This document shows, piece after piece, positions 43,624 to 52,005 of a stretch of 64,000 nucleotides of DNA. The position numbers and the translations under genes were made by a program. Location: the NCBI GenBank assembly GCA_964536805.1, contig CAZHYQ010000001.1:62001-126000 (forward strand), in the 5' to 3' direction. Under the pieces are notes generated by a model. The model had not been told where the DNA came from, made no database searches, and saw nothing but the letters and a program-made list of their open reading frames with translations. Position 1 is the first letter of the stretch, and each line of letters starts with the position of its first letter. This DNA comes from Longilinea sp964536805 (lineage in GTDB: Bacteria > Chloroflexota > Anaerolineae > Anaerolineales > Anaerolineaceae).

Positions 43624-44079
43624 ATGAGCCAGAACAACGTTATCGCCACAAATCGAAAAGCTCATTTTGAATACTTTTTGCTTGAACACTTTGAAGCTGG
43701 AATTTCACTTCAAGGGTCTGAAATTAAATCCATCCGCGAAGGAAAAGTTAGCCTGGTTGAAGCATATGTAGAGGTAGACGGCCGCGAAGCATGGCTGGTC
43801 AATTCACATATTGCCCCTTACGATCCTGCCAGCCGCTATAATCACGACCCCAAAAGGTCGCGCCGATTATTGCTGCATAAAAAACAGATCAGGGAGCTTT
43901 GGGACGCCGTCAGGCAAAAGGGCGTGACGATTGTTCCAGTTCAAATGTATTTCAAAGAAGGCCGGGTAAAACTGGATATTGCGGTTGCCAAAGGTAAAAA
44001 ACTCTACGATAAACGCGATGAAATAGCAAAACGCGACCAACAGCGCGAGGCCGACCGTGAACAACGTGGCCGTGATTAG
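43624..44079 (+). CDS. smpB: SsrA-binding protein SmpB
   Basis: The 151-residue protein binds tmRNA and places it in stalled ribosomes. Family motifs are RKAHFEYFLLEHFEAGISLQG (shown in part as FEAGISLQGSEIKSIREGK), AYVEVDGREAWLVNSHIAPY and the basic C-terminal tail KGKKLYDKRDEIAKRDQQRE. Length and ends are standard. The gene lies 18 bases after the MFS gene. Confidence 0.95.
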   Translation: MSQNNVIATNRKAHFEYFLLEHFEAGISLQGSEIKSIREGKVSLVEAYVEVDGREAWLVNSHIAPYDPASRYNHDPKRSRRLLLHKKQIRELWDAVRQKGVTIVPVQMYFKEGRVKLDIAVAKGKKLYDKRDEIAKRDQQREADREQRGRD

Positions 44080-44112
44080 ATCCAGTAAAATGACGCTTTT
44101 CCTGAGGCATGC

Positions 44113-44820
44113 ATGCTGAACAGTCCCTGGGCGGCATTGGCACTCACATTCGTCCTCGCCCTGGCATGGCTGCGTATAAACGATTTCGCAGCCCAGCGGG
44201 GTTGGATCAGCTCAGCCCTGAGCCGAAAGATCATCCACATGGGTACCGGACCCATCTTTGTGGCTTGCTGGTTGCTTTTTCCCGATCGGCCTGAATCCAA
44301 ATTCCTGGCAGCGATAATTCCTTTGGCGATCACCCTTCAATTCTTCCTGGTTGGAATTGGATTATGGAAGGATGAGGCTGCGGTTTCGGCTATGTCGCGA
44401 AGCGGCAACCGGGCTGAAATTTTGAGCGGACCTTTGTTTTACGGCATTGTATTTATCAGTTTGACGCTGTTGTATTGGAAATCATCGCCAGTTGGAATTG
44501 TGGCATTAATGTTGCTTTGCGGTGGAGACGGCCTGGCGGATATCCTGGGCCGCCGTATTAAAAGCCCTGCTTTGCCATGGTCGCATGGAAAAACCTGGCT
44601 TGGCACAATTTCGATGTTAACTGGCGGTTGGTTATTTTCCATCTTCATGGTGTGGATTTTTGTTATGAATGGGGTTTTTGTTGGACCGTTGTCCAGATAT
44701 TTAGCTGGGATCACCATCATTTCAATGATTGGTGCTTTGGTCGAATCGCTGCCGCTCAAGGATATTGATAACCTGACGGTGCCCGGCATTGCCATATTAT
44801 TGGGCCACCTACTTTTTTGA
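44113..44820 (+). CDS. Polyprenol/phytol kinase-like membrane protein
   Basis: The 235-residue protein has about seven hydrophobic segments and the CTP-dependent lipid kinase pattern of the SEC59/VTE5/DGK1 family: SRKIIHMGTGPIFVA near the start, then CGGDGLADILGRRI and the WSHGKTWLGTISM segment. Members phosphorylate dolichol, phytol or farnesol. It may recycle isoprenoid alcohols, which is inference. GAGG lies 5 bases before the ATG at 44113. Confidence 0.8.
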   Translation: MLNSPWAALALTFVLALAWLRINDFAAQRGWISSALSRKIIHMGTGPIFVACWLLFPDRPESKFLAAIIPLAITLQFFLVGIGLWKDEAAVSAMSRSGNRAEILSGPLFYGIVFISLTLLYWKSSPVGIVALMLLCGGDGLADILGRRIKSPALPWSHGKTWLGTISMLTGGWLFSIFMVWIFVMNGVFVGPLSRYLAGITIISMIGALVESLPLKDIDNLTVPGIAILLGHLLF

Positions 44821-44831
44821 GGAAGATTGCC

Positions 44832-46358
44832 ATGATTGAAATTGATGGTCACCATTTAACGCTCGAGCAACTTGTAAGAGTTGCCAGGAACAATGAAATT
44901 GTGTCAGTTTCAGAGGCTGGAAAGCAGAATATATTTCAATCGCGGCGCTGGTTGGAGGCAATTCTAGCGACCGATCGACCGGTTTATGGCATTAATACAG
45001 GTTTTGGCATTTTTGCGGACCGCCGCATACCATCCAGTGATAGTTCGCAGCTAAGCCGGAATTTGATTCTCAGCCACGCTGTTGGAACGGGAGAACCTCT
45101 GCCTGAAGAAGTCGTCCGGGCAGCCATGCTGGTGAGGGCGAATACTTTGGCGAAGGGTCACTCTGGCGTCCGCCTCGAAGTGGTTACCACGCTGCTTGAT
45201 ATGCTCAATGAAGGCGTAACGCCCGTGATACCTTCCCAGGGTTCGTTGGGTTCATCGGGCGATCTGGGTCCCTTATCGCACATGGCGCTGGTTTTTACAA
45301 CGGACTTGGATGATCGCGAGGATCAATCTGGCTGGGCGATTTATCAAGGCAAGCGCTTGACCGGCAAAGAATCCATGCGGCGTGCTGGAATTCCCAGAAT
45401 TATATTGGGTCCAAAAGAAGGGTTGGCTGTGAACAACGGCGCGACGTTTTCAGCTGCGATTGGCACTCTGGCGGTTTGGGATGCTGACGATCTCAGCAGT
45501 ATTGCAGAAAAGGCACTATCTTTGAGCCTCGAAGCCATGTTGGGATGCACATCAGCATTTGATGCGCGTTTGCATAAAGCCCGAGGCCAACGAGGCCAGA
45601 TTCAGGTCGCTCATGAAATACAAGCGTTAACGCGGGGCAGTACATTGATCGGAAGTACTAACCGCGTGCAGGATGCATATTCATTACGCTGTGCGCCACA
45701 GGTTCAGGGCGCCTCAAAGGATGCAATTGCGTATGTGCGCGGCGTGATCGAAGCTGAAATCAACGCCGCAACCGATAATCCGTTGCTATTTGATCCGGGC
45801 GAGGCGATCTCAGGCGGGAATTTCCACGGCGAACCGGTGGGTATGGCACTGGACTTTCTGACGATTGCCCTGTCCGAAATCGCGGCAATTTCGGAAAGGC
45901 GCATTTTCAGAATGACCGATTCAAAATTGAATGAGAATCTGCCGCCGATGTTGGTGGACAACCCGGAAGCCGCTGGATTAAATTCGGGATTGATGATGCC
46001 GCAATATACAGCCGCATCGTTGGTTCTTGAGAACCAGACACTTGCTCACCCCGATTCTGTTCACTCGCTTCCAACTTCAGGCGAGCAGGAAGATCATAAC
46101 GCCAATGCCATGACAGCGGCAAGACACGCCCGCATGGTGGTCGAGAATACAACGCACGTGCTTGCAATCGAGCTATATACTGCAGCCAGGGCAGTTGACC
46201 TGCGCTTGCGCGCCAACGCCGGGGCTCATCTTGGAATTGGAACTGAAAAAATATATCAGACAATTCGTAGCCGGGTTCCTTACCAACCTGGCGATGCCTG
46301 GTGGGGGCCGGAAATTGATCAAGTGAAACAATTGCTTTTGGATCGAAAATTGGTCTAA
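44832..46358 (+). CDS. hutH: Histidine ammonia-lyase family protein, SSG cofactor motif
   Basis: The 508-residue protein belongs to the MIO-dependent ammonia-lyase family. The tyrosine in VYGINTGFG (Y52) and downstream NGATFSAAI, QDAYSLRCAPQ and ENLPPMLV motifs follow histidine ammonia-lyase. The cofactor-forming tripeptide, normally Ala-Ser-Gly, is Ser141-Ser142-Gly143 here (GSLGSSGDLGPLSH). That should still allow MIO formation through Ser142. No hutU, hutI or hutG is nearby, so it may act on histidine or another aromatic amino acid. The ATG at 44832 has GAGGA 8 bases upstream; a TTG at 44817 is in frame. Confidence 0.87.
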   Translation: MIEIDGHHLTLEQLVRVARNNEIVSVSEAGKQNIFQSRRWLEAILATDRPVYGINTGFGIFADRRIPSSDSSQLSRNLILSHAVGTGEPLPEEVVRAAMLVRANTLAKGHSGVRLEVVTTLLDMLNEGVTPVIPSQGSLGSSGDLGPLSHMALVFTTDLDDREDQSGWAIYQGKRLTGKESMRRAGIPRIILGPKEGLAVNNGATFSAAIGTLAVWDADDLSSIAEKALSLSLEAMLGCTSAFDARLHKARGQRGQIQVAHEIQALTRGSTLIGSTNRVQDAYSLRCAPQVQGASKDAIAYVRGVIEAEINAATDNPLLFDPGEAISGGNFHGEPVGMALDFLTIALSEIAAISERRIFRMTDSKLNENLPPMLVDNPEAAGLNSGLMMPQYTAASLVLENQTLAHPDSVHSLPTSGEQEDHNANAMTAARHARMVVENTTHVLAIELYTAARAVDLRLRANAGAHLGIGTEKIYQTIRSRVPYQPGDAWWGPEIDQVKQLLLDRKLV

Positions 46359-46414
46359 TGATCCTCTCACCCGGCAAGGTTGACATTCTTAACAAACCCG
46401 GTTATCTTAATCCA

Positions 46415-47515
46415 ATGTCAAATTCCAAAACACACGTCTCGCGACGAGATTTCTTAAAGTTAGGGTTGGCTGGTGCGGCAAGTTGGGTGTTTAAGCCATG
46501 GGGCAGTGTCCTGGCGCAGGCAGAAACTTGGCCCGAAAATGTTCCCCTTGGCAGGACAATTGCCAGGCTGGATTTCAAATCCCGCCCTTCACAAGACAGC
46601 CAGACCCTTGAGACGGTTTACGACGATACCATCGTGGAATGGGAACAGGAAGTTATCGGCGATCCATTTCCAATGTATCCAACTAATCGACGCTGGATAA
46701 AAACCCCGCGGGGATATTTGCCTTCGCCGATGGTACAACCAGTCCAGTATTCTCCAAATTCGGCACTGACAGAATTGCCAGTTGCTGAGGAGGGTCATGG
46801 AACCTGGGCTGAGGTAACCGTGCCTTATGTCGATTTTGTGCTTGAAAATGACCAGCCCATTTCGCAATTGTTGAAAGAATCAACTCGGCACCGGTTTTAT
46901 TACAAACAGGTCTATTGGATTGATGATGTGCGAACCAGCAGCGACGGTACTGTCTATTACCGTGCCATCGAAAAGCACGGCAGTCCGGGAGACGTCTTTT
47001 GGACACCTGCATCCGCCTTTCGCCCGATAACGCCTGAGGAACTTAAACCCATCCGCCCGAACCTGCCAGATAAACGGGTGGTAATTGACTTATCACGGCA
47101 AACCTTATCCTGTTATGAGGGAAATTCTGAAGTTCATTTTTGCCGGATTTCCTCCGGCGCTAAATATGACGCTTACGGAAACCCGGTGGAAAAATGGTCT
47201 ACGCCGCTCGGGTTAAATCACGTAATCAACCGAAAATATATTTCCTTGCACATGGCCGGCGGTTCAAGCGCCTCTGGGTACGAATTGCTGGCCGTTTCTT
47301 GGACCTCCATTTTCGCAAGCGGCGGGGTTGCCATTCACTCAACCTATTGGCATAACAATTATGGCGAACCCATGTCGCATGGTTGTGTTAACGCAACACC
47401 GGAAGATGCCAAATTTGTTTATCTATGGGCAAATCCTGCAGTGCCTTATGATATCGGAAAGATTGAAGTCTCGGGTTATGATCTGGGCACAAAAGTTCAA
47501 GTGATAGAAGCATAA
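46415..47515 (+). CDS. L,D-transpeptidase (YkuD) with Tat signal
   Basis: The 366-residue exported protein starts with a twin-arginine signal, SRRDFLKLGLAG, followed by a hydrophobic core and an Ala-x-Ala site. A variable middle part (~45-230) is followed by the YkuD catalytic domain with HSTYWHNNYGEPMSHGCVNATPEDA (part: MSHGCVNATPEDA), the Cys being the nucleophile. It would crosslink peptidoglycan or attach proteins to it. I prefer the ATG at 46415 because it places the Tat motif at the N-terminus; an in-frame ATG at 46358 adds 19 residues. Confidence 0.87.
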   Translation: MSNSKTHVSRRDFLKLGLAGAASWVFKPWGSVLAQAETWPENVPLGRTIARLDFKSRPSQDSQTLETVYDDTIVEWEQEVIGDPFPMYPTNRRWIKTPRGYLPSPMVQPVQYSPNSALTELPVAEEGHGTWAEVTVPYVDFVLENDQPISQLLKESTRHRFYYKQVYWIDDVRTSSDGTVYYRAIEKHGSPGDVFWTPASAFRPITPEELKPIRPNLPDKRVVIDLSRQTLSCYEGNSEVHFCRISSGAKYDAYGNPVEKWSTPLGLNHVINRKYISLHMAGGSSASGYELLAVSWTSIFASGGVAIHSTYWHNNYGEPMSHGCVNATPEDAKFVYLWANPAVPYDIGKIEVSGYDLGTKVQVIEA

Positions 47516-47540
47516 TCGTATTTGTTGGAGGGCATGCCAC

Positions 47541-48257
47541 TTGGAAGTGACTCTTGGATTGGCTTTTTTAGCTGGTTTGGCTTCGTTTCTTTCTCCTTGT
47601 GTTTTTTCACTCGTACCAGCTTATATTGGTTATCTAAGCGGCCGGTCCGCGGCAATCTCCGGCGATAATTTGCCAGGCACCCGGTTGCAAACCTTCACCC
47701 ACGGCATCGCCTTCGTCCTTGGTTTTTCACTGATTTTCATTTTATTGGGCGCAACCGCTTCAGCTCTGGGACGTTTTCTCTATGATATCCGATATTGGCT
47801 GGCAAAAATTGGCGGCGTGGTTGTCATTATCTTCGGCCTGCATATGACCGGCATCATCCGCATCCCGTTTCTTGAATATGACTTACGCCCTCAAACGCGC
47901 ATCGATGTACGCCGCAGTTACCTGTCCTCGGCTTTGATGGGCATCTTTTTCTCGGCTGGTTGGTCGCCATGCGTCGGTCCGGTGCTCGGAGCCATACTGA
48001 CCCTGGCACTCAATGGCGGATCAATTGCTGACGGCGCCAAATTGCTCTCGGCATATTCCGCCGGACTTGCCATTCCATTCCTATTAGCCGCATTGGGTAT
48101 AGGATGGGTCAGTACGATCTTAAAACGGTACAGAAAAACCATGCATTATATTGAAATTGCCATGGGGATCATCCTAATCATTGTCGGGGTCATGCTTTTA
48201 TTGGGCACGTTTGAGCAGCTGGCCCGGTATGGCTTGTGGGTCAATTTCGGATTATAG
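47541..48257 (+). CDS. ccdA: Cytochrome c biogenesis/thiol transporter CcdA
   Basis: The 238-residue protein has six hydrophobic segments and the two conserved Cys-containing motifs, SFLSPCVFSLVPAYIGYLSG and SAGWSPCVGPVLGA. It passes reducing power across the membrane to extracytoplasmic thioredoxins. The ResA-like gene 10 bases downstream is the expected partner. The start is TTG at 47541, with GGAGG about 10 bases before it. Confidence 0.92.
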   Translation: MEVTLGLAFLAGLASFLSPCVFSLVPAYIGYLSGRSAAISGDNLPGTRLQTFTHGIAFVLGFSLIFILLGATASALGRFLYDIRYWLAKIGGVVVIIFGLHMTGIIRIPFLEYDLRPQTRIDVRRSYLSSALMGIFFSAGWSPCVGPVLGAILTLALNGGSIADGAKLLSAYSAGLAIPFLLAALGIGWVSTILKRYRKTMHYIEIAMGIILIIVGVMLLLGTFEQLARYGLWVNFGL

Positions 48258-48267
48258 GGAAAAGCCA

Positions 48268-48810
48268 ATGAAGTGGAGGAGAGACCTTCTACTTCCAGGT
48301 ATATTGGCATTGTGCGTCCTGATTGGTTTGGGGATTATTTTTCGGGTCGAACTAATGGCTTGGGTGACTCGATCAGCAGAATCCCCGCCAGCTGTTGGTC
48401 AAGAAGCGCCAGATTTTTCCCTTAAGGATTTGAAAGGGTCCACAATCCGGCTCGCTGAGTTGCGCGGGAAAGTTGTGATAGTCAATTTCTGGGCTACCTG
48501 GTGTATTCCCTGCCGCGAAGAGATGCCGTTGTTGCAGGAATTTGCGCAAGCGAATAGTCAGGAAGTGATTGTATTGGGAATCGATTTGGATGAACCACAA
48601 GATTTGGTAGCCGGTTTTGCTGAAAAATACCAGATCGGTTTTCCAATTCTGTTGGATGCTGGCAGCAAGGTCGCTGACCAGTATTTTATTCACGGGTTTC
48701 CGACCTCCGTAGTAATTGATCCGACTGGAAATATCACAGCCATTCATATAGGCAAATTAACCCAGGCGAACTTATCGGAATATGGAAAACAGGCAGGAAT
48801 AAATGATTAA
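48268..48810 (+). CDS. ResA/TlpA-type membrane thioredoxin
   Basis: The 180-residue protein has an N-terminal membrane anchor (about 8-30) and a thioredoxin domain with FWATWCIPCREEMP (C79, C82). The AlkyhHydro/ResA pattern VGQEAPDFSLKDLKG precedes it, and the cis-proline region is GFPTSVVIDPTG. It would keep apocytochrome c cysteines or other outer thiols reduced, driven by CcdA. Start at the ATG at 48268, after AGGGA. It overlaps the next gene by 8 bases. Confidence 0.92.
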   Translation: MKWRRDLLLPGILALCVLIGLGIIFRVELMAWVTRSAESPPAVGQEAPDFSLKDLKGSTIRLAELRGKVVIVNFWATWCIPCREEMPLLQEFAQANSQEVIVLGIDLDEPQDLVAGFAEKYQIGFPILLDAGSKVADQYFIHGFPTSVVIDPTGNITAIHIGKLTQANLSEYGKQAGIND

Positions 48811-49801
48811 TCTCTCGCTCTATTTCATTGAGGGTGAAACGAATCTCGCGGAAGTCCACGAATTACTTCATAAGCACCAGGATGATTTTCCTCACGAACT
48901 GGTAGAAATTGATCTTAGCCAAAACAAGCTGCTCATGGAACGGATGGGTTCTCCTTTGCCTGTGCTGGAAAGCGGTCCATATCATTTACGTTCGCCTTTT
49001 AGCGAACAGGATTTGGTAGTGATGTTAAGCGCAGCCAGCCAGAGGCGCGATTATTTTGAAAAAACCGGCGATAAGAATTATCAATCAAGGGTTGAACGCG
49101 GCAAACAAATTACTGGCATGGATCGCACTGTATTGTGGCTCAGCCGACATTACATGATTGTTTTTAACCTCATCGTGTTCTTATATCTCGGCCTCCCGTT
49201 TTTAGCTCCTGTGCTGGCAAAAACAGGCCGGATTGGCCCTGCAAAGGTGATATATGCGATTTATGCACCTTTGTGCCACCAATTAGCCTTCCGTTCATAT
49301 TTCTTGTTTGGCGACCAGGCTGTTTATCCCCTCGAACGTGCTCATGTAACGGGTGTTGTTCCTTATGAACAAGCAATTGGCGCCGATAAGGTGGGTATTC
49401 TCGAAGCGCGAAATTATATTGGAAATGATCAAATCGGTTATAAGGTTGCTTTATGTGAACGGGATATCGCCATTTATTCAGGGTTCTTGATCTTTGGTTT
49501 GTTGTTTTCTCTTTTCAAGAATAAAGGCAAACCGTTAAATTGGGTAATCTGGATTGTGGTCGGAATCATCCCAATTGCCGTGGATGGTGTATCGCAATTG
49601 CCAGGTCTGGCGACCAACCTGCCGGCCTGGTTGCCAGTAAGGGAGAGCACACCGTTGTTGCGAGCCATAACCGGATTGCTTTTTGGCTTGTCAACCGCCT
49701 GGTTCCTTTACCCTTACATTGCCGAAAGTATGAATGAAACCCGGGCTGTATTGCTTGGCAAGTTGCAATATGTTCAACAATTGAGCCTCAAAGAGAATTA
49801 A
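48803..49801 (+). CDS. DUF2085 membrane protein with N-terminal thioredoxin-like domain
   Basis: The 332-residue protein combines two parts. Residues ~1-80 look like a small glutaredoxin-fold (DUF836-like) domain, including PLPVLESGPYHLRSPFSEQDLV, but the CxxC site is replaced by EGET. Residues ~115-315 have about five membrane helices and DUF2085 motifs: APLCHQLAFRSYFLFG and ALCERDIAIYSGF. Function is unknown. It overlaps the ResA-like gene by 8 bases and abuts pgeF, so it may belong to the same envelope thiol unit. Confidence 0.75.
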   Translation: MINLSLYFIEGETNLAEVHELLHKHQDDFPHELVEIDLSQNKLLMERMGSPLPVLESGPYHLRSPFSEQDLVVMLSAASQRRDYFEKTGDKNYQSRVERGKQITGMDRTVLWLSRHYMIVFNLIVFLYLGLPFLAPVLAKTGRIGPAKVIYAIYAPLCHQLAFRSYFLFGDQAVYPLERAHVTGVVPYEQAIGADKVGILEARNYIGNDQIGYKVALCERDIAIYSGFLIFGLLFSLFKNKGKPLNWVIWIVVGIIPIAVDGVSQLPGLATNLPAWLPVRESTPLLRAITGLLFGLSTAWFLYPYIAESMNETRAVLLGKLQYVQQLSLKEN

Positions 49802-49807
49802 TTGCAA

Positions 49808-50605
49808 ATGGCAATGGTTGAGAACAATTCGCTCCGTTTTTTCAGGTTCAGCAGTTTTCCTGAAAATGAGGTGATTCATGGAATCTATTCGCGAAATGGA
49901 GGCGTGAGCCCCAGCCCATGGGCCTCGTTAAACCTGGGCGGGTTGAACGGAGATGCTCGCGTAAATGTGATTGAAAACCGGCAGCGAATTTTCAAGAATA
50001 TTGGTCGTCCGGTTGAATCCATTTTTGATGTTTGGCAGGTTCACAGCGCAGATGTGATCTGTACAAATCACCCGCGGCCATTGGATGCACCGCATCAAAG
50101 GGCGGATGGGATTGTTACAAACCATTCGGAAATCACCCTCTTCATGCGCTTTGCCGATTGCGTGCCAATCCTGTTTTATGAACCGGTGAAAGGCGTGGTG
50201 GCTATTTCTCACGCGGGGTGGCAGGGTACTGTAAAAGATATTGCCGGGCAAACTGTAAAAAAAATGTGCGATGTTTATGGGTGTGAAAAGGGGAATATTA
50301 TCGCTGGCATTGGTCCATCCATTGGACCTGATCACTACGAGGTTGGGATGGATGTGGCAGAACGGGTCCAGAATGTCCTGGCAGAGAGAGCGGGAGAGGT
50401 GTTGCGACCGCACCACAATAAGTTTCAACTTGATCTATGGAAAACGAACGAAATACTACTCCAGCAAGCTGGCGTCCGGCACATTGAAATTGCAGGTATT
50501 TGTACTGCCTGTCACCTGGAGGATTGGTATTCTCACCGGGGCGAGCACGGCAACACCGGGCGTTTTGGTGCGTTAATTGCTTTACGGAAAGCGGATAATA
50601 AATGA
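49808..50605 (+). CDS. pgeF: Peptidoglycan editing factor PgeF (YfiH/laccase domain)
   Basis: The 265-residue protein has the Zn-binding His/Cys set of the family in WQVHSADV, RFADCVPILF and ISHAGWQGTV. Members act as purine-nucleoside hydrolases/phosphorylases (FAMIN-like), and E. coli PgeF removes misplaced L-Ser from cell-wall precursors. The ATG at 49808 is chosen over TTG at 49802 because no clear ribosome site favours either. The stop overlaps yggS by 4 bases. Confidence 0.9.
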   Translation: MAMVENNSLRFFRFSSFPENEVIHGIYSRNGGVSPSPWASLNLGGLNGDARVNVIENRQRIFKNIGRPVESIFDVWQVHSADVICTNHPRPLDAPHQRADGIVTNHSEITLFMRFADCVPILFYEPVKGVVAISHAGWQGTVKDIAGQTVKKMCDVYGCEKGNIIAGIGPSIGPDHYEVGMDVAERVQNVLAERAGEVLRPHHNKFQLDLWKTNEILLQQAGVRHIEIAGICTACHLEDWYSHRGEHGNTGRFGALIALRKADNK

Positions 50606-51324
50606 GTCCGTCTGAAATTGAAATCCGAAATAATTTAGATTCAATCAGGAACCGCATTCAAATTGCTGCTGCCTCTGTTAACCGAACCTCCGACCTGGTA
50701 AAGTTGGTGGTCGTGAGTAAACGCCAACCTGCCGATATCATTGAAAAAGCAGTGCTGGCAGGGGCAACAGTCTTTGGTGAAAATTATGCTGAGGAAGTCG
50801 AAGCCAAACAACAGGCTTTGGCGGGTTATCCTGGTTTGCAGTGGCACATGATTGGACACATCCAGTCCCGGAAGCTAAAAATTGTCGCTGACCGGTTTAA
50901 TTATGTCCACTCGTTGGACAGCCTCGAGCTTGCCTTAAAATTAAATCGAATCCTGGCCGAAAGGAATGCCATTCGGCCTGTGCTGTTGGAGATGAACGTG
51001 AGTTCTGAAGCGAGCAAAGGCGGCTGGCCGGCCTGGGACCAAAGAAAGTGGGATTTATTGAAACCTGAAATTGAATCCATGCTGGCTTGCGGCAACCTTA
51101 AAATATGCGGCTTAATGGCCATGCCGCCACTTTTTGACGATCCGAAAAAGGTGCGGCCATTTTTTACTTGGTTGGCAAAATTGCGGGATTTTTTTGCAGC
51201 TTGTTACCCGGAGTCAGATTGGGCTGAGTTATCCATGGGGACAAGCGCCGATTTTGAAATAGCCATTCAGGAAGGTGCCACTTTTGTCCGCATTGGCCAG
51301 GCAATATTAGGATCCAGGCATTAA
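50602..51324 (+). CDS. yggS: YggS/PLPBP family PLP-binding protein
   Basis: The 240-residue TIM-barrel protein binds PLP at K40 in KLVVVSKRQPAD. The family motifs GENYAEEVEAK, WHMIGHIQSRKLK and ELSMGTSADFEIAI are present. It buffers vitamin B6 and keeps PLP and amino-acid pools stable. It starts in an ATGA overlap with pgeF and is followed by yggT and the DUF167 gene, an order conserved in many bacteria. Confidence 0.93.
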   Translation: MSPSEIEIRNNLDSIRNRIQIAAASVNRTSDLVKLVVVSKRQPADIIEKAVLAGATVFGENYAEEVEAKQQALAGYPGLQWHMIGHIQSRKLKIVADRFNYVHSLDSLELALKLNRILAERNAIRPVLLEMNVSSEASKGGWPAWDQRKWDLLKPEIESMLACGNLKICGLMAMPPLFDDPKKVRPFFTWLAKLRDFFAACYPESDWAELSMGTSADFEIAIQEGATFVRIGQAILGSRH

Positions 51325-51384
51325 CGGCTAAATATATCTATCAGGACAAAAAGCAAAGTTATAATTACCTTGAAGGAAGGCATT

Positions 51385-51645
51385 ATGGGAACGCTAATTC
51401 TGATCATACAATTCATTTTTTGGGCTCTTTCTATCCTCGTTGTGGCAGAGGTCATCCTTTCATATTTCATGTCTCCTTACCACCCAATTCGAACATTTAT
51501 CGCAAGAATCATAGGTCCGTTGCTCAATCCAATCCGCCGGTTAGTTCCTCCAATCATGAACCTGGATTTCAGTCCATTGATATTATTGTTATTATTGCAG
51601 GCAGTCGAATCCATACTCATTAATCTATTAAGAAGAATCGGGTAG
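51385..51645 (+). CDS. yggT: YggT family membrane protein
   Basis: The 86-residue protein has two membrane helices (about 5-28 and 60-80) and the central YggT pattern SPYHPIRTFIARIIGPLLNPIRR (part: GPLLNPIRRLVPP). Members are linked to osmotic stress, envelope or division-site roles. The ATG at 51385 has GGAAGG at good spacing; an earlier TTG at 51370 is unlikely. Confidence 0.88.
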   Translation: MGTLILIIQFIFWALSILVVAEVILSYFMSPYHPIRTFIARIIGPLLNPIRRLVPPIMNLDFSPLILLLLLQAVESILINLLRRIG

Positions 51646-51649
51646 ATTC

Positions 51650-51964
51650 ATGGCAAAAGACCGGCGTTTCCATCTTCATGACGGCCAATTGGGGGCTGCC
51701 ATTACCGTCCGTGTAACCGCCCGTTCAAGCAAAAATGAAATACAAGAAATCTTGGATGACGGTACGATCAAAATCCGCATAACCTCCGCCCCTGTGGAGG
51801 GCCAGGCGAATGAGACCTTGATTCGTTTTATAGCAGATGTGTTGAACGTCAGCCCGAGTCAGGTCGAAATCATAGCCGGAAAGACCGGCCGTGATAAATT
51901 GATCTCCATCATCGGACTTGACGCTGATATTGTTCACAAACGGTTCATGGAAAAACTAAAATAA
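51650..51964 (+). CDS. DUF167/YggU family protein
   Basis: The 104-residue protein has the family core TVRVTARSSKNEIQ, IRITSAPVEGQANETLIRF and SQVEIIAGKTGRDKLISI. It is a small cytoplasmic alpha/beta protein of unknown function, conserved from bacteria to eukaryotes. It lies 4 bases after yggT and closes the long plus-strand run. Confidence 0.9.
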   Translation: MAKDRRFHLHDGQLGAAITVRVTARSSKNEIQEILDDGTIKIRITSAPVEGQANETLIRFIADVLNVSPSQVEIIAGKTGRDKLISIIGLDADIVHKRFMEKLK

Positions 51965-51972
51965 TTTTTACA

Positions 51973-51997
51973 GCCAGCGCAAAATTGAAGCGCTGGC
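51973..51997. terminator. Hairpin between convergent genes
   Basis: An 8-bp GC stem (GCCAGCGC 51973-51980 with GCGCTGGC 51990-51997) has a 9-base loop. A short interrupted T-run (ATTTCTT) follows on the plus strand and TGTAAAAATT on the minus strand. It probably terminates the DUF167 transcript and perhaps the NACHT transcript. Confidence 0.65.
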
Positions 51998-52005
51998 ATT
52001 TCTTG

